Of a DNA stretch of 14,949 bases, positions 6,078-12,593 are shown in pieces. The DNA lies in contig CANLIF010000017.1 in NCBI GenBank assembly GCA_947491175.1, positions 1-14,949 on the forward strand. Direction: 5' to 3'. The notes beneath the pieces are model-generated. The model was not told where the DNA came from. It searched no databases and saw nothing but the letters and a program-made list of their open reading frames with translations. The DNA is from Actinomycetota bacterium. Its GTDB lineage: Bacteria > Actinomycetota > Actinomycetes > S36-B12 > UBA5976. Both the position numbers and the translations under genes were made by a program. Numbering within the stretch: the first letter of the stretch is position 1; each line of letters opens with the position of its first letter.

Positions 6078-7187
6078 GTGGACATAGTTGCGTTAAACCC
6101 GCACGCCGACATAGTTGCGTTGACTACGGATCTGGTCAATATTCCAAGTGTTTCAGGCAATGAAGCAGCGTTAGCCGATGCAATTTATCAGGAATTGGTC
6201 AAATGTAGCTGGCTTGAAGTTCATTGCTTCAAGAACTCTGTGGTCGCAAAAACCAACCTTGGTAAAGCCTCGCGAGTGATTGTGGCTGGCCATATTGATA
6301 CCGTGCCAGTTGCCAATAATGAAACCGCTGCCCTTGTAGCAAGTGGTCAAAACTTGCCAAGTGATGGCACCCAAGTATCCGAAGATGTGGTTTTTGGTAT
6401 TGGGTCTTGCGACATGAAGGGCGGAGTTGCGGTTGCACTTCGAGCAGCAGTTTCAATCGAGAATCCCCAGTTTGATGTCACTTATATCTTTTACGAATGC
6501 GAAGAAGTCGACAGTGAGCGTAATGGCCTGACTTTGATTGCGGCCGAGCATCCGGAATGGCTAGCTGCCGATATTGCGGTACTGCTTGAGCCATCAAATG
6601 CCAACATAGAAGCAGGCTGCCAAGGCACGCTGCGAGCTAAAGTCTCGACCGTTGGAACCAGGGCCCACAGCGCACGTTCTTGGCTAGGGGATAACGCGAT
6701 CCACAATCTGGGTGACATTTTGGCAAGACTCAATACGTATGAGCCAGCCAGAGTAATGATTGATGGACTCGAATATCGCGAAGGATTAAATGCAGTCGAA
6801 GTTACCGGCGGAATTGCCGGAAACGTTATTCCAGATTCAGCAACCGTTGAAGTTAATTACCGTTACGCACCAAGTACAAGCGGACCACAAGCCGAAGCTC
6901 ACATCCGCGAAGTTTTTGACGGATTCTTAGTTGAGTTCGTTGATAACGCGCCTGGCGCAATGCCAGGACTAGATCGTCCCGCACTAGCCGATCTAGTTTC
7001 TCGAGTAGGTGGAAAAGTAGCGCCGAAATTTGGCTGGACTGATGTCGCAAGATTTTCTGCGATGGGAGTTCCCGCAGTAAACCTTGGCCCCGGTGATCCT
7101 GGGCTTGCACATTCTCGGAACGAACATGTTTCGGTTGCACAGCTCAAGCAGTGCGAAGAAACGGTTTTTGATTGGTTAAAGGGTTAA
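6078..7187 (+). CDS. dapE: Succinyl-diaminopimelate desuccinylase (M20 metallopeptidase)
   Basis: This M20-family dinuclear zinc hydrolase removes succinate from N-succinyl-LL-diaminopimelate to give LL-DAP for cell wall and lysine. The metal-site motifs are intact: AGHIDTVP (His 72), GIGSCDMKGG (Asp 112, bridging), YECEEVDSERNG (Glu 142/143, base and ligand), then ARAHSARSWLGDNAIH-type dimerisation-domain residues and LAHSRNEHVS near the end. Start choice: GTG 6078 lies six bases after a TACCGT box and gives an N-terminus (MDIVALNPHADIVALTTDL) of about the length usual in actinobacterial DapE. An in-frame GTG at 6045 would add eleven residues (MKKALQDYRSR). The first codons contain a 14-bp direct repeat that duplicates DIVAL. 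The stop overlaps the next gene by one base (TAATG). Confidence 0.93.
   Translation: MDIVALNPHADIVALTTDLVNIPSVSGNEAALADAIYQELVKCSWLEVHCFKNSVVAKTNLGKASRVIVAGHIDTVPVANNETAALVASGQNLPSDGTQVSEDVVFGIGSCDMKGGVAVALRAAVSIENPQFDVTYIFYECEEVDSERNGLTLIAAEHPEWLAADIAVLLEPSNANIEAGCQGTLRAKVSTVGTRAHSARSWLGDNAIHNLGDILARLNTYEPARVMIDGLEYREGLNAVEVTGGIAGNVIPDSATVEVNYRYAPSTSGPQAEAHIREVFDGFLVEFVDNAPGAMPGLDRPALADLVSRVGGKVAPKFGWTDVARFSAMGVPAVNLGPGDPGLAHSRNEHVSVAQLKQCEETVFDWLKG
6081..6121 (+). repeat. 14-bp direct repeat in the 5' end of dapE
   Basis: GACATAGTTGCGTT occurs at 6081-6094 and again at 6108-6121. The period is 27 bp (nine codons), so the reading frame is kept and the peptide DIVAL is duplicated. The remaining 13 bases of each unit no longer match. 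It looks like an old short tandem duplication at the N-terminus. Confidence 0.75.
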
Positions 7188-7636
7188 TGGAACACATTGA
7201 ACTAGAAGTAGCAATTCAAGCACCAGCGCAAAAAGTTTGGGATGCAATCACAAACTGGCAAGCCCAAAGTCAGTGGATGCTGGGCACTAAAGTTTGGCCA
7301 GTTGATGGCGATGGAACTGGCGTGGGTGGCAAGATCGAAGCTTTCACTGGAGTTTGGCGCATTGGATTTTTAGACACCATGGAGATCACAGCCTGGCAAC
7401 CACCAAACCTTTGCGATGTCAATCACACTGGCAAAGTCGTTAAAGGCACTGGCACATTCGAAGTAGTAGCAACGAGCGAAACGACATCAAAGTTCATCTG
7501 GAGTGAAGACTTAGATCTACCACTTGGCCTGTTGGGAAAGGTCGGATTTACTCTTGTTAAACCCGGTTTCGTTTATGGCGTGCGCAAGTCATTGGAAAAG
7601 TTTGCTGACCTTGTTGAGCAAGGCAAACTTTCCTAG
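7187..7636 (+). CDS. SRPBCC (START-like) family protein, polyketide cyclase/dehydrase type
   Basis: The 149-residue product fits the SRPBCC ligand-binding fold. It starts MEHIELEVAIQAPAQKVWDAITNWQAQSQW, the usual first strand and helix with the A-x-x-VW-D-A-I-T motif, followed by an antiparallel-strand pattern (GGKIEAFTGVWRIGFLDTMEITAWQPP, then GTGTFEVVAT, then FIWSEDLDL) and a C-terminal helix (VRKSLEKFADLVEQ). Members bind hydrophobic ligands or act as cyclases or chaperones; the specific role here is unknown. It has no signal peptide and is probably cytoplasmic. Start choice: the ATG at 7187 shares its A with the dapE TAA, a typical translational-coupling arrangement. A TTG at 7172 in frame would overlap dapE further and is unlikely. 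SRPBCC genes next to dapE occur in other actinobacteria, so this looks like core context. Confidence 0.85.
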   Translation: MEHIELEVAIQAPAQKVWDAITNWQAQSQWMLGTKVWPVDGDGTGVGGKIEAFTGVWRIGFLDTMEITAWQPPNLCDVNHTGKVVKGTGTFEVVATSETTSKFIWSEDLDLPLGLLGKVGFTLVKPGFVYGVRKSLEKFADLVEQGKLS

Positions 7637-7732
7637 CATTTTGAATTTCACTGCATTGTGAGCTCTAAAAAATCCATTATTTGCAAGGGTTTTAATGAAA
7701 TGTCCGGATTTCGTTACGGCCTGTTTTTAAGG

Positions 7733-7738
7733 GATAAT
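7733..7738 (+). promoter_or_regulatory. Candidate -10 element for the DUF3117 gene
   Basis: GATAAT (5 of 6 to TATAAT) lies in the 149-bp gap between the SRPBCC gene and the DUF3117 gene, 47 bases before the start codon. No clear -35 was found. The rest of the gap is A/T-rich, with no strong hairpin and no ORF that I can support. Confidence 0.35.
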
Positions 7739-7785
7739 AGAGGTATCAAAGCGTAATTCACGGAACTTATTGAAAGGTGACCAAA

Positions 7786-7968
7786 ATGGCAGCTATGAAG
7801 CCACGCACTGGCGACGGCCCAATGGAATGCCCTAAAGAAGGTCGCGGATATGTCCTTCGAGTTCCACTTGAAGGCGGCGGACGCTTAGTTGTTGAACTTA
7901 ATGCCCAGGAAGTTAAAGACCTCGGAGCTGTATTAAAAGACACAGTAAGTGCAATGCCAAAGAAGTAG
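7786..7968 (+). CDS. DUF3117 family small protein
   Basis: The 60-residue protein MAAMKPRTGDGPMECPKEGR followed by VLRVPLEGGGRLVVELNAQE matches DUF3117, a short family found across actinobacteria, usually 55-60 residues, of unknown function (M. tuberculosis Rv1211, from memory). The conserved MKPRTGDGP start and RVPLEGGGRLVVEL core are both present. Start choice: the ATG at 7786 follows AAAGGTGA with good spacing and gives the family N-terminus. An in-frame GTG at 7777 lies inside that Shine-Dalgarno. The last five codons, including the stop, form one arm of a perfect 14-bp inverted repeat, so the 3' end of the message is folded into a hairpin. It is convergent with hyuB. Confidence 0.93.
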   Translation: MAAMKPRTGDGPMECPKEGRGYVLRVPLEGGGRLVVELNAQEVKDLGAVLKDTVSAMPKK

Positions 7969-7983
7969 TTACTTCTTTGGCAT
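7954..7983 (+). terminator. Perfect 14-bp inverted repeat across the DUF3117 stop codon
   Basis: ATGCCAAAGAAGTA at 7954-7967 is exactly complementary to 7970-7983, separated by two bases, so a stem of about 13 pairs with a 4-base loop would form in the RNA. The left arm is the end of the coding region (Met-Pro-Lys-Lys-stop). No T-run follows on the plus strand, so it is not a classical intrinsic terminator. It may stabilise the 3' end, stop transcription in another way, or act in both directions between two convergent genes. The inverted repeat itself is certain; the role is inferred. Confidence 0.6.
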
Positions 7984-7993
7984 CAATGAACAC

Positions 7994-8041
7994 TGCCTAA
8001 TTAAAGAATCTGCAGGGCAGATTCACTTCTAGCAGTAGGCA
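7994..8041 (-). terminator. Nested hairpins downstream of hyuB (probable minus-strand terminator)
   Basis: GAATCTGC (8006-8013) and GCAGATTC (8017-8024) form a perfect 8-bp stem with a 3-base loop. Read on the minus strand, 22 bases after the hyuB stop, the stem is followed by TTTAATTA, which gives it a terminator-like tail. It is enclosed by a second inverted repeat, TGCCTA (7994-7999) and TAGGCA (8036-8041). Together with the repeat at 7954-7983, almost the whole spacer between the convergent genes is palindromic. Confidence 0.6.
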
Positions 8042-8045
8042 AGTC

Positions 8046-9638
8046 CTATCGCTCAGGCAGACCGAATCCGCCACCACCACTTGTTTCCACTCTGATAACA
8101 CTTTCAGGCTCAAGGTCCATGGAGACTTTACTTGGAATTGGAACAATGTCCCCATTCTTATCAAGCAGTGTCAACTTGGCTGGTTCGCCATCCCCACCAC
8201 CGTTGCGTCCAAGAGCTACAAACTCTGGATTGGTTTGCTCAGCATAGAACGTTGCATGTTGTGAGTGCTCCAGGATTTGATATTCGCGGCGGATGCCCAT
8301 CCCACCGTGATGTTGCCCGATTCCACCAGAGCCGTCAATGAGTTCAGTTTTAAGAACTCGGACTTGATAATTCGTTTCAAGAACTTCAACGGGCATAAGG
8401 CCCACGTTCGACATGTATGTGTCAACCCCATCGAGCCCATCGTATTCAGCTGATGCACCTGTTCCACCACCGACGACATCTGCAAGTACGGTTGGCTGCC
8501 CAGTACTAGGAGATGTTGTACCAATGTTGCATCCAAAGAATGTGACACTGCTTCCTGCTACCTGTAGATCTGGCCATAAATCAACGAGCGCTCGAATTGC
8601 GGTGTCGGCAAAACGTTGACAAGTGTTATGACGAACCGAAACTGCTGCAGGAGGAAAAGGATTAAGGACATTTCCTTGTGGGCAAATGACATTTAGTGCT
8701 CGTAATAAGCCATCGTTGGTTCCAAGCTCTGGAGCCAAAACGGTGCGAACTGCATAGACAATTCCAGCGCGAGTGCTAGACCAAGGGACATTCATAGCGC
8801 CTGCAACTTGCGGATCACTTCCGGAAAGATCGATCGTCAGGGAGTCACCCAGCTTTGTGACTTGCACCCGCACCTTAGTTGGCGGGCCGTTGCGTCCATC
8901 ATCGTCGAGGTAACCGATTGCGTCACCAACTCCATCGCTCAATTCCCGCAATCGATATTTGATTGCTGCCTCAACCGAGTCGAGGCTATTGGTGAAAACT
9001 TGTTGCAATACCGCGTTGCCATAAGTTTCGATCAATTCCAGTAATCGATTCCTACCTAGATTGCAGGCTGCACGCTGGGCTCTCAAGTCGCTAATGGTAC
9101 TAAGCGGATCTCGAATGTTAGCTGTAATGGTTTTTACTAAATCAATATTCTCTTCACCTTTTATGTATAACCTCGTTGGGGGAATTACAAGACCTTCGGC
9201 AAATAGTTCTTTTAAGTCAGGCCCTTCACTTCCAGGGTTGACTCCACCCACATCGATATGGTGTGCAGCAGTGCCAGCCCAGGCAACAATCTCCCCATCA
9301 AAGAAAACAGGTGCAACAACATTTATGTCTGGCAAATGCATCGCACCTTGGTACGGATGGTTGCAGATAAAAATGTCATTGTCATTGATGTCGGTTTGCC
9401 ATTCTTTAATTACTGACTTCACAACCAGTGACATGGCACCAAGTTGCGCGGGTATGTAGTCGGCTTGGGCAACTAGATCGCCGTCAAAGGTAAAGATGGC
9501 GCATGAAAAATCTTCCATGTCGCGAATGATTGGGCTATAACTAGAAAATTTTAGTGCCCCACCCATTTCTTGCGCTGCTGATGTGAGAGCTGCTTCAACA
9601 ATTTCCTGCGTGATGAGATCTACGCTAGTGGCACTCAT
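8046..9638 (-). CDS. hyuB: Hydantoinase B/oxoprolinase family protein (HyuB subunit)
   Basis: The 530-residue protein is a full-length HyuB-family subunit. Recognisable features in order are DLITQEIVEAALTSAAQEMG at the N-terminus, PAQLGAMSLVVKSVI, DIFICNHPYQGAMHLPDINV (res. 88-107), AAHHIDVGGVNPGS, a central GAMNVPWSSTRAG, RHNTCQRFADT, and the glycine-rich end SGGGGFGLPER. With HyuA it forms an ATP-dependent enzyme acting on cyclic amides such as N-methylhydantoin or 5-oxoproline, or on related substrates as in acetone carboxylases. The substrate here cannot be read from sequence. Its ATG overlaps the hyuA stop in ATGA (9635-9638), so translation is coupled and the two subunits should be made together. 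No transporter, regulator or carbamoylase gene adjoins the pair. Confidence 0.9.
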   Translation of the reverse strand: MSATSVDLITQEIVEAALTSAAQEMGGALKFSSYSPIIRDMEDFSCAIFTFDGDLVAQADYIPAQLGAMSLVVKSVIKEWQTDINDNDIFICNHPYQGAMHLPDINVVAPVFFDGEIVAWAGTAAHHIDVGGVNPGSEGPDLKELFAEGLVIPPTRLYIKGEENIDLVKTITANIRDPLSTISDLRAQRAACNLGRNRLLELIETYGNAVLQQVFTNSLDSVEAAIKYRLRELSDGVGDAIGYLDDDGRNGPPTKVRVQVTKLGDSLTIDLSGSDPQVAGAMNVPWSSTRAGIVYAVRTVLAPELGTNDGLLRALNVICPQGNVLNPFPPAAVSVRHNTCQRFADTAIRALVDLWPDLQVAGSSVTFFGCNIGTTSPSTGQPTVLADVVGGGTGASAEYDGLDGVDTYMSNVGLMPVEVLETNYQVRVLKTELIDGSGGIGQHHGGMGIRREYQILEHSQHATFYAEQTNPEFVALGRNGGGDGEPAKLTLLDKNGDIVPIPSKVSMDLEPESVIRVETSGGGGFGLPER

Positions 9639-11686
9639 GAGTTAACCTCTTCAATCAGTAGATCGCCAAGTAAAGTAACCGTTACGCGCTGACCTGGTAG
9701 AACTGCGGTTGTGGAGTCCATCTGCTGCACGATGCAAGGGCCGTCAAGAATGTTTCCAGCGAGTAATCGTTCTCGTTGGTAGTGCGCAGTGTCGATACCT
9801 TCTGGAAAATCAGGAAAGATTACTCGCTCGTATCCGATTAGTGCTTGAGGTTCGGGGGCTTGGTTACCAATTTCTAATGGAGCTGGCGGGATTTCAGGGA
9901 ATGCGCCTTTAGCACTCGTGCGTAAAGTGACAACCTCGATTGGTTGGTAAACACTGAAATGGCCATAAAGATCAAAGTGCGCCTTATGGAACAACTCGGG
10001 TAAATCTGCGATTCCGGCAACTGTAGGTGTCAGTGGGATTGTTAATTCGTAACCTTGACCAAGGTAGCGAGCATCTATTGCAGTTTCAAATGAAATCTGA
10101 TTTTGTTCAACACCGTCACTTGATAGTTTTTCGGCAAGCTCTAAGTGTTTAGCCGCAAACCATAACGCATACGATTCGATATCATTCACCGCATAAGGAG
10201 TGAGTAGTGTTTGGGCTGCATCAAGTCGTACGCCAGCAGTCAGGAGGCCGTTAGCGGAGAACAGTCCTGGCAGATTTGGTACCAGCGCTCGACCTAAATT
10301 GAGATGTCTTAGCAATAGCCCGACATGGAGTGGTCCAGCGCCACCAAATGGAACAAGTGTAAATTCGCGTGGGTCAAGGCCCCGCTCGACACTCACTCTG
10401 CGAAGTGCTCGCACCATTTGCGCAACTGAAAGTGACACGATTGCCAGCGCTGTTTCGGTGACATCTCGCCCGAGTTTGCCGGCAAGTTCGGTTATGACCC
10501 GTACGGCTGCATTTTTATCTAGCGTGAGATTACTAGCGAGGTTGCTGTTTCCAAGGGTGCCCAACACAACATGGGCATCGGTCAAGGTTGCCTGGTTTCC
10601 ACCCCGAAGGTATGCGGCCGGCCCAGGTACAGCCTTAGCTGAAATGGGTCCAACCTTGAGCCTTCCCGTTATGTCAGCGTAGGCAATGCTGCCACCTCCT
10701 GAACCAATTGTGTGAATGTCGACACTCGGCGCAAGTAGTGTGTGGTCGTTTACAGTTTGGGAACTTTGCAGAGGTAAGAGACCATCTTTAATCAGACAAA
10801 TATCAGTTGATGTACCGCCCATGTCTAGGCCAATCACTTTAGAAATTTGATGCTGTTTAGCGAGTTGAATCAGGCCTGCAGCGCCGCCAGCCGGCCCCGA
10901 TAGAACTAGTCGGTGGGCATCAGATGCGGATCGAGTTGCAATGGCGCATCCACCGTTGGATTGCATAACAAGAAATGGCGCAGTTATTCCTGAATCCGTC
11001 AAACTCTGCTGGGCCTTTTCGAGATAACTTCCAACAATCGGACGTAAACCAGCGTTTATGACGGTCGTAGATGTGCGCGGATACTCGCGAAATTCACGAA
11101 CTACTTCGCTAGAAACAGAAACAGATAAATTAGGGAATGCTTCACGAACTTTGGTGGCAAGACGAACCTCATGATCATCGTTGCTGTAGCTGAAAAGTAA
11201 ACAAATTGCTATAGCCTCAGGTTGAATTATTCGCAGCTCTTCGATTACTCGGTCAATTTCGTTATCAGTAAGTTTTTGTAAGACTTCGCCACCGCGCGTT
11301 ATGCGCTCCCGTACTTCAATCCTGTTTTCTCTGGTCACCAATTCAGTGGGGCGCGGAACGCGAAGGTTGTAGATATCAGGGCGGGTTCCGTTGCGAATTG
11401 CGAGTACATCTCTAAATCCAGATGTAGTGAGAAGGGCAACCTTGGAGAATTGACCTGTAAGGATTGCATTTGTGGCGATAGTCGTGCCGTGGCAAATTAT
11501 ATGTACATTTTTAACATCTAGTCCTTGTCCAGCCAGGACGTCTATGGATTGAATGAGAGCTCGCCCAGGGTCATCTGGTGTGGATGGGACTTTTGCCACA
11601 AGCATTGTTCCGTCATCTGCACGTGCCACGGAGTCGGTAAACGTCCCGCCGGTGTCGATGCTAATTGTCCAATATTCTTGGGCCAT
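9635..11686 (-). CDS. hyuA: Hydantoinase A/oxoprolinase family protein (HyuA subunit, ATPase)
   Basis: The 683-residue protein is a complete HyuA-type subunit. The N-terminal domain has the phosphate-binding motif DTGGTFTD (res. 11-18), HGTTIATNA (67-75) and EFREYPRTSTTVINAG (198-213). The central actin/hexokinase-like ATPase domain begins at GLDMGGTSTD (286-295) and includes IGSGGGSIAYAD; VPFGGAGPLHVG and the C-terminal domain follow. Single-chain eukaryotic 5-oxoprolinase fuses this half to HyuB; bacterial pairs are split as here. The product activates or hydrolyses a cyclic amide with ATP in the cytoplasm. N-methylhydantoinase, 5-oxoprolinase or an acetone-carboxylase-like role are all possible. 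The start ATG lies six bases after TAAGAT, the leaderless arrangement. It is transcribed first, followed by hyuB with a 4-base overlap. Confidence 0.9.
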   Translation of the reverse strand: MAQEYWTISIDTGGTFTDSVARADDGTMLVAKVPSTPDDPGRALIQSIDVLAGQGLDVKNVHIICHGTTIATNAILTGQFSKVALLTTSGFRDVLAIRNGTRPDIYNLRVPRPTELVTRENRIEVRERITRGGEVLQKLTDNEIDRVIEELRIIQPEAIAICLLFSYSNDDHEVRLATKVREAFPNLSVSVSSEVVREFREYPRTSTTVINAGLRPIVGSYLEKAQQSLTDSGITAPFLVMQSNGGCAIATRSASDAHRLVLSGPAGGAAGLIQLAKQHQISKVIGLDMGGTSTDICLIKDGLLPLQSSQTVNDHTLLAPSVDIHTIGSGGGSIAYADITGRLKVGPISAKAVPGPAAYLRGGNQATLTDAHVVLGTLGNSNLASNLTLDKNAAVRVITELAGKLGRDVTETALAIVSLSVAQMVRALRRVSVERGLDPREFTLVPFGGAGPLHVGLLLRHLNLGRALVPNLPGLFSANGLLTAGVRLDAAQTLLTPYAVNDIESYALWFAAKHLELAEKLSSDGVEQNQISFETAIDARYLGQGYELTIPLTPTVAGIADLPELFHKAHFDLYGHFSVYQPIEVVTLRTSAKGAFPEIPPAPLEIGNQAPEPQALIGYERVIFPDFPEGIDTAHYQRERLLAGNILDGPCIVQQMDSTTAVLPGQRVTVTLLGDLLIEEVNS

Positions 11687-11692
11687 TAGGCA

Positions 11693-11698
11693 ATCTTA
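11693..11698 (-). promoter_or_regulatory. -10 element of a leaderless hyuA promoter
   Basis: On the minus strand TAAGAT is followed by TGCCTA and the hyuA ATG, again exactly six bases. It lies in the 85-bp gap after the O-methyltransferase gene, so hyuAB can be transcribed independently. No operator-like palindrome is evident around it. Confidence 0.55.
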
Positions 11699-11771
11699 TT
11701 CGTTTGGCTTATCTAATGAATTGGATTCAGAAAGTGCACCTAAGTCAGAGAACTTCAAAAAATGCAGAGAG

Positions 11772-12425
11772 CTACTTCTTTACAGCCACGAGCAGTCCGC
11801 CAGCGACAGGAAGCAACGATCCAACAAATTCTTCACTGTTAGCCAGCCCTTCGATCGCGCCGCGCATTGCAACCGTATCTGGATCGCGCTGAGCAGGGTC
11901 GGCTAACTTATCGTTCCAAAGCGCGCGGTCGATAATCAGTATTCCACCACTTCGCAACAATTTCAAAGCGCGGGTTATGTGGTCAGCTAGGTCGATTGGT
12001 TTGCCAGCAATCAAAACAATGTCATATGCCGATTCGGTAAGGCGATCTAAAACTTCGTCAGCCTTGCCATTAATCAACCGAACTCGATTAGCGGCGATGC
12101 CGGCTTGGGAAATCGCATCTTTGGCAATTAACTGGTGTTCAGCTTCAACGTCAACACTGGTCAAAACGCCTTCAGGATTCATGCCATCCAAAAGCCAAAG
12201 CGCAGAGACTCCTGCGCCAGTTCCGATTTCAACAACATTTTTTGCATCCACGGCTGCAGCCAAGGTGCGCACAATACTTCCAGCACCGGGACCCATTGCT
12301 ACGCAACCAATTTCGGCGGCCTTGGCTCGAGCATGGCGGCGAATTCCGTCCTCACCTGCCCAACTCTCGGCGTAGTCAGTGGAAGCGCGGTGGATTGCCA
12401 GGATGCGTGGATCAGTTGGTGCCAT
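11772..12425 (-). CDS. O-methyltransferase-like SAM-dependent protein (actinobacterial htrA-neighbour type)
   Basis: The 217-residue protein has a Rossmann methyltransferase fold. NVVEIGTGAGVSALWLLDGM is the SAM-binding motif I, followed by GVLTSVDVEAEHQLIAK with the acidic residue expected to bind the ribose, and RVRLINGKADEVLDRL. It resembles the class I O-methyltransferases that lie beside sigE/htrA in actinobacteria (Rv1220c-like). Where canonical relatives have the metal-binding IDADK segment, this protein reads VLIAGKPID, so the usual catechol/CoA-ester type metal site appears absent and the substrate is unknown. Start choice: the ATG at 12425 is six bases after a TACGCT box and yields MAPTDPRILAI, close to family N-termini. 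An upstream in-frame ATG at 12467 would add 14 residues with no good Shine-Dalgarno. Confidence 0.82.
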   Translation of the reverse strand: MAPTDPRILAIHRASTDYAESWAGEDGIRRHARAKAAEIGCVAMGPGAGSIVRTLAAAVDAKNVVEIGTGAGVSALWLLDGMNPEGVLTSVDVEAEHQLIAKDAISQAGIAANRVRLINGKADEVLDRLTESAYDIVLIAGKPIDLADHITRALKLLRSGGILIIDRALWNDKLADPAQRDPDTVAMRGAIEGLANSEEFVGSLLPVAGGLLVAVKK

Positions 12426-12431
12426 GAAGTA

Positions 12432-12437
12432 AGCGTA
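12432..12437 (-). promoter_or_regulatory. -10 element of a leaderless O-methyltransferase promoter
   Basis: On the minus strand TACGCT is followed by TACTTC and the ATG at 12425. It lies inside the longer reading frame beginning at 12467, so if it is the real promoter the longer start is wrong. Confidence 0.5.
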
Positions 12438-12525
12438 CGGCCAGGATCGGATTTTGGCTAAGGTCATTCCAATTTTTTACTAGAGATTAATTCAGATCTG
12501 GTAAAGAAAGGGAGTTCGGATAGCA

Positions 12526-12552
12526 ATGACCAGGATTGATCGTAGAGAATAG
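12526..12552 (+). other. Orphan Shine-Dalgarno and 8-codon mini-ORF in the htrA upstream region
   Basis: AAAGGGAG at 12507-12514, the strongest Shine-Dalgarno-like run in the 168-bp gap between the O-methyltransferase and htrA, precedes an ATG at 12526 by 11 bases. The frame encodes only MTRIDRRE before a TAG. It could be a leader peptide, a remnant of a lost gene, or chance. Apart from this, the gap holds the O-methyltransferase promoter and no clear -10/-35 pair for htrA. Confidence 0.25.
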
Positions 12553-12593
12553 AGGTACCGCGAAATAATGCACATTAGTAAGAAAGATAGGTC

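Noticed and set aside
10200..10682. 160-codon plus-strand ORF opposite hyuA
   Set aside because: It is antisense to the strongly conserved central part of HyuA, has low-complexity Ser/Arg/Pro-rich content, and shows no recognisable motif; it is a shadow of the real gene.
8046..11686. Naming the hyuAB product specifically as 5-oxoprolinase, N-methylhydantoinase or acetone carboxylase
   Set aside because: The motifs define the superfamily only; no neighbouring gene narrows the substrate.
11977..12461. Plus-strand ORFs of 132, 108 and 61 codons opposite the O-methyltransferase; a candidate for the missing sigE or rseA
   Set aside because: Their translations show no sigma-factor or zinc anti-sigma motifs, and the minus-strand methyltransferase reading is clear.
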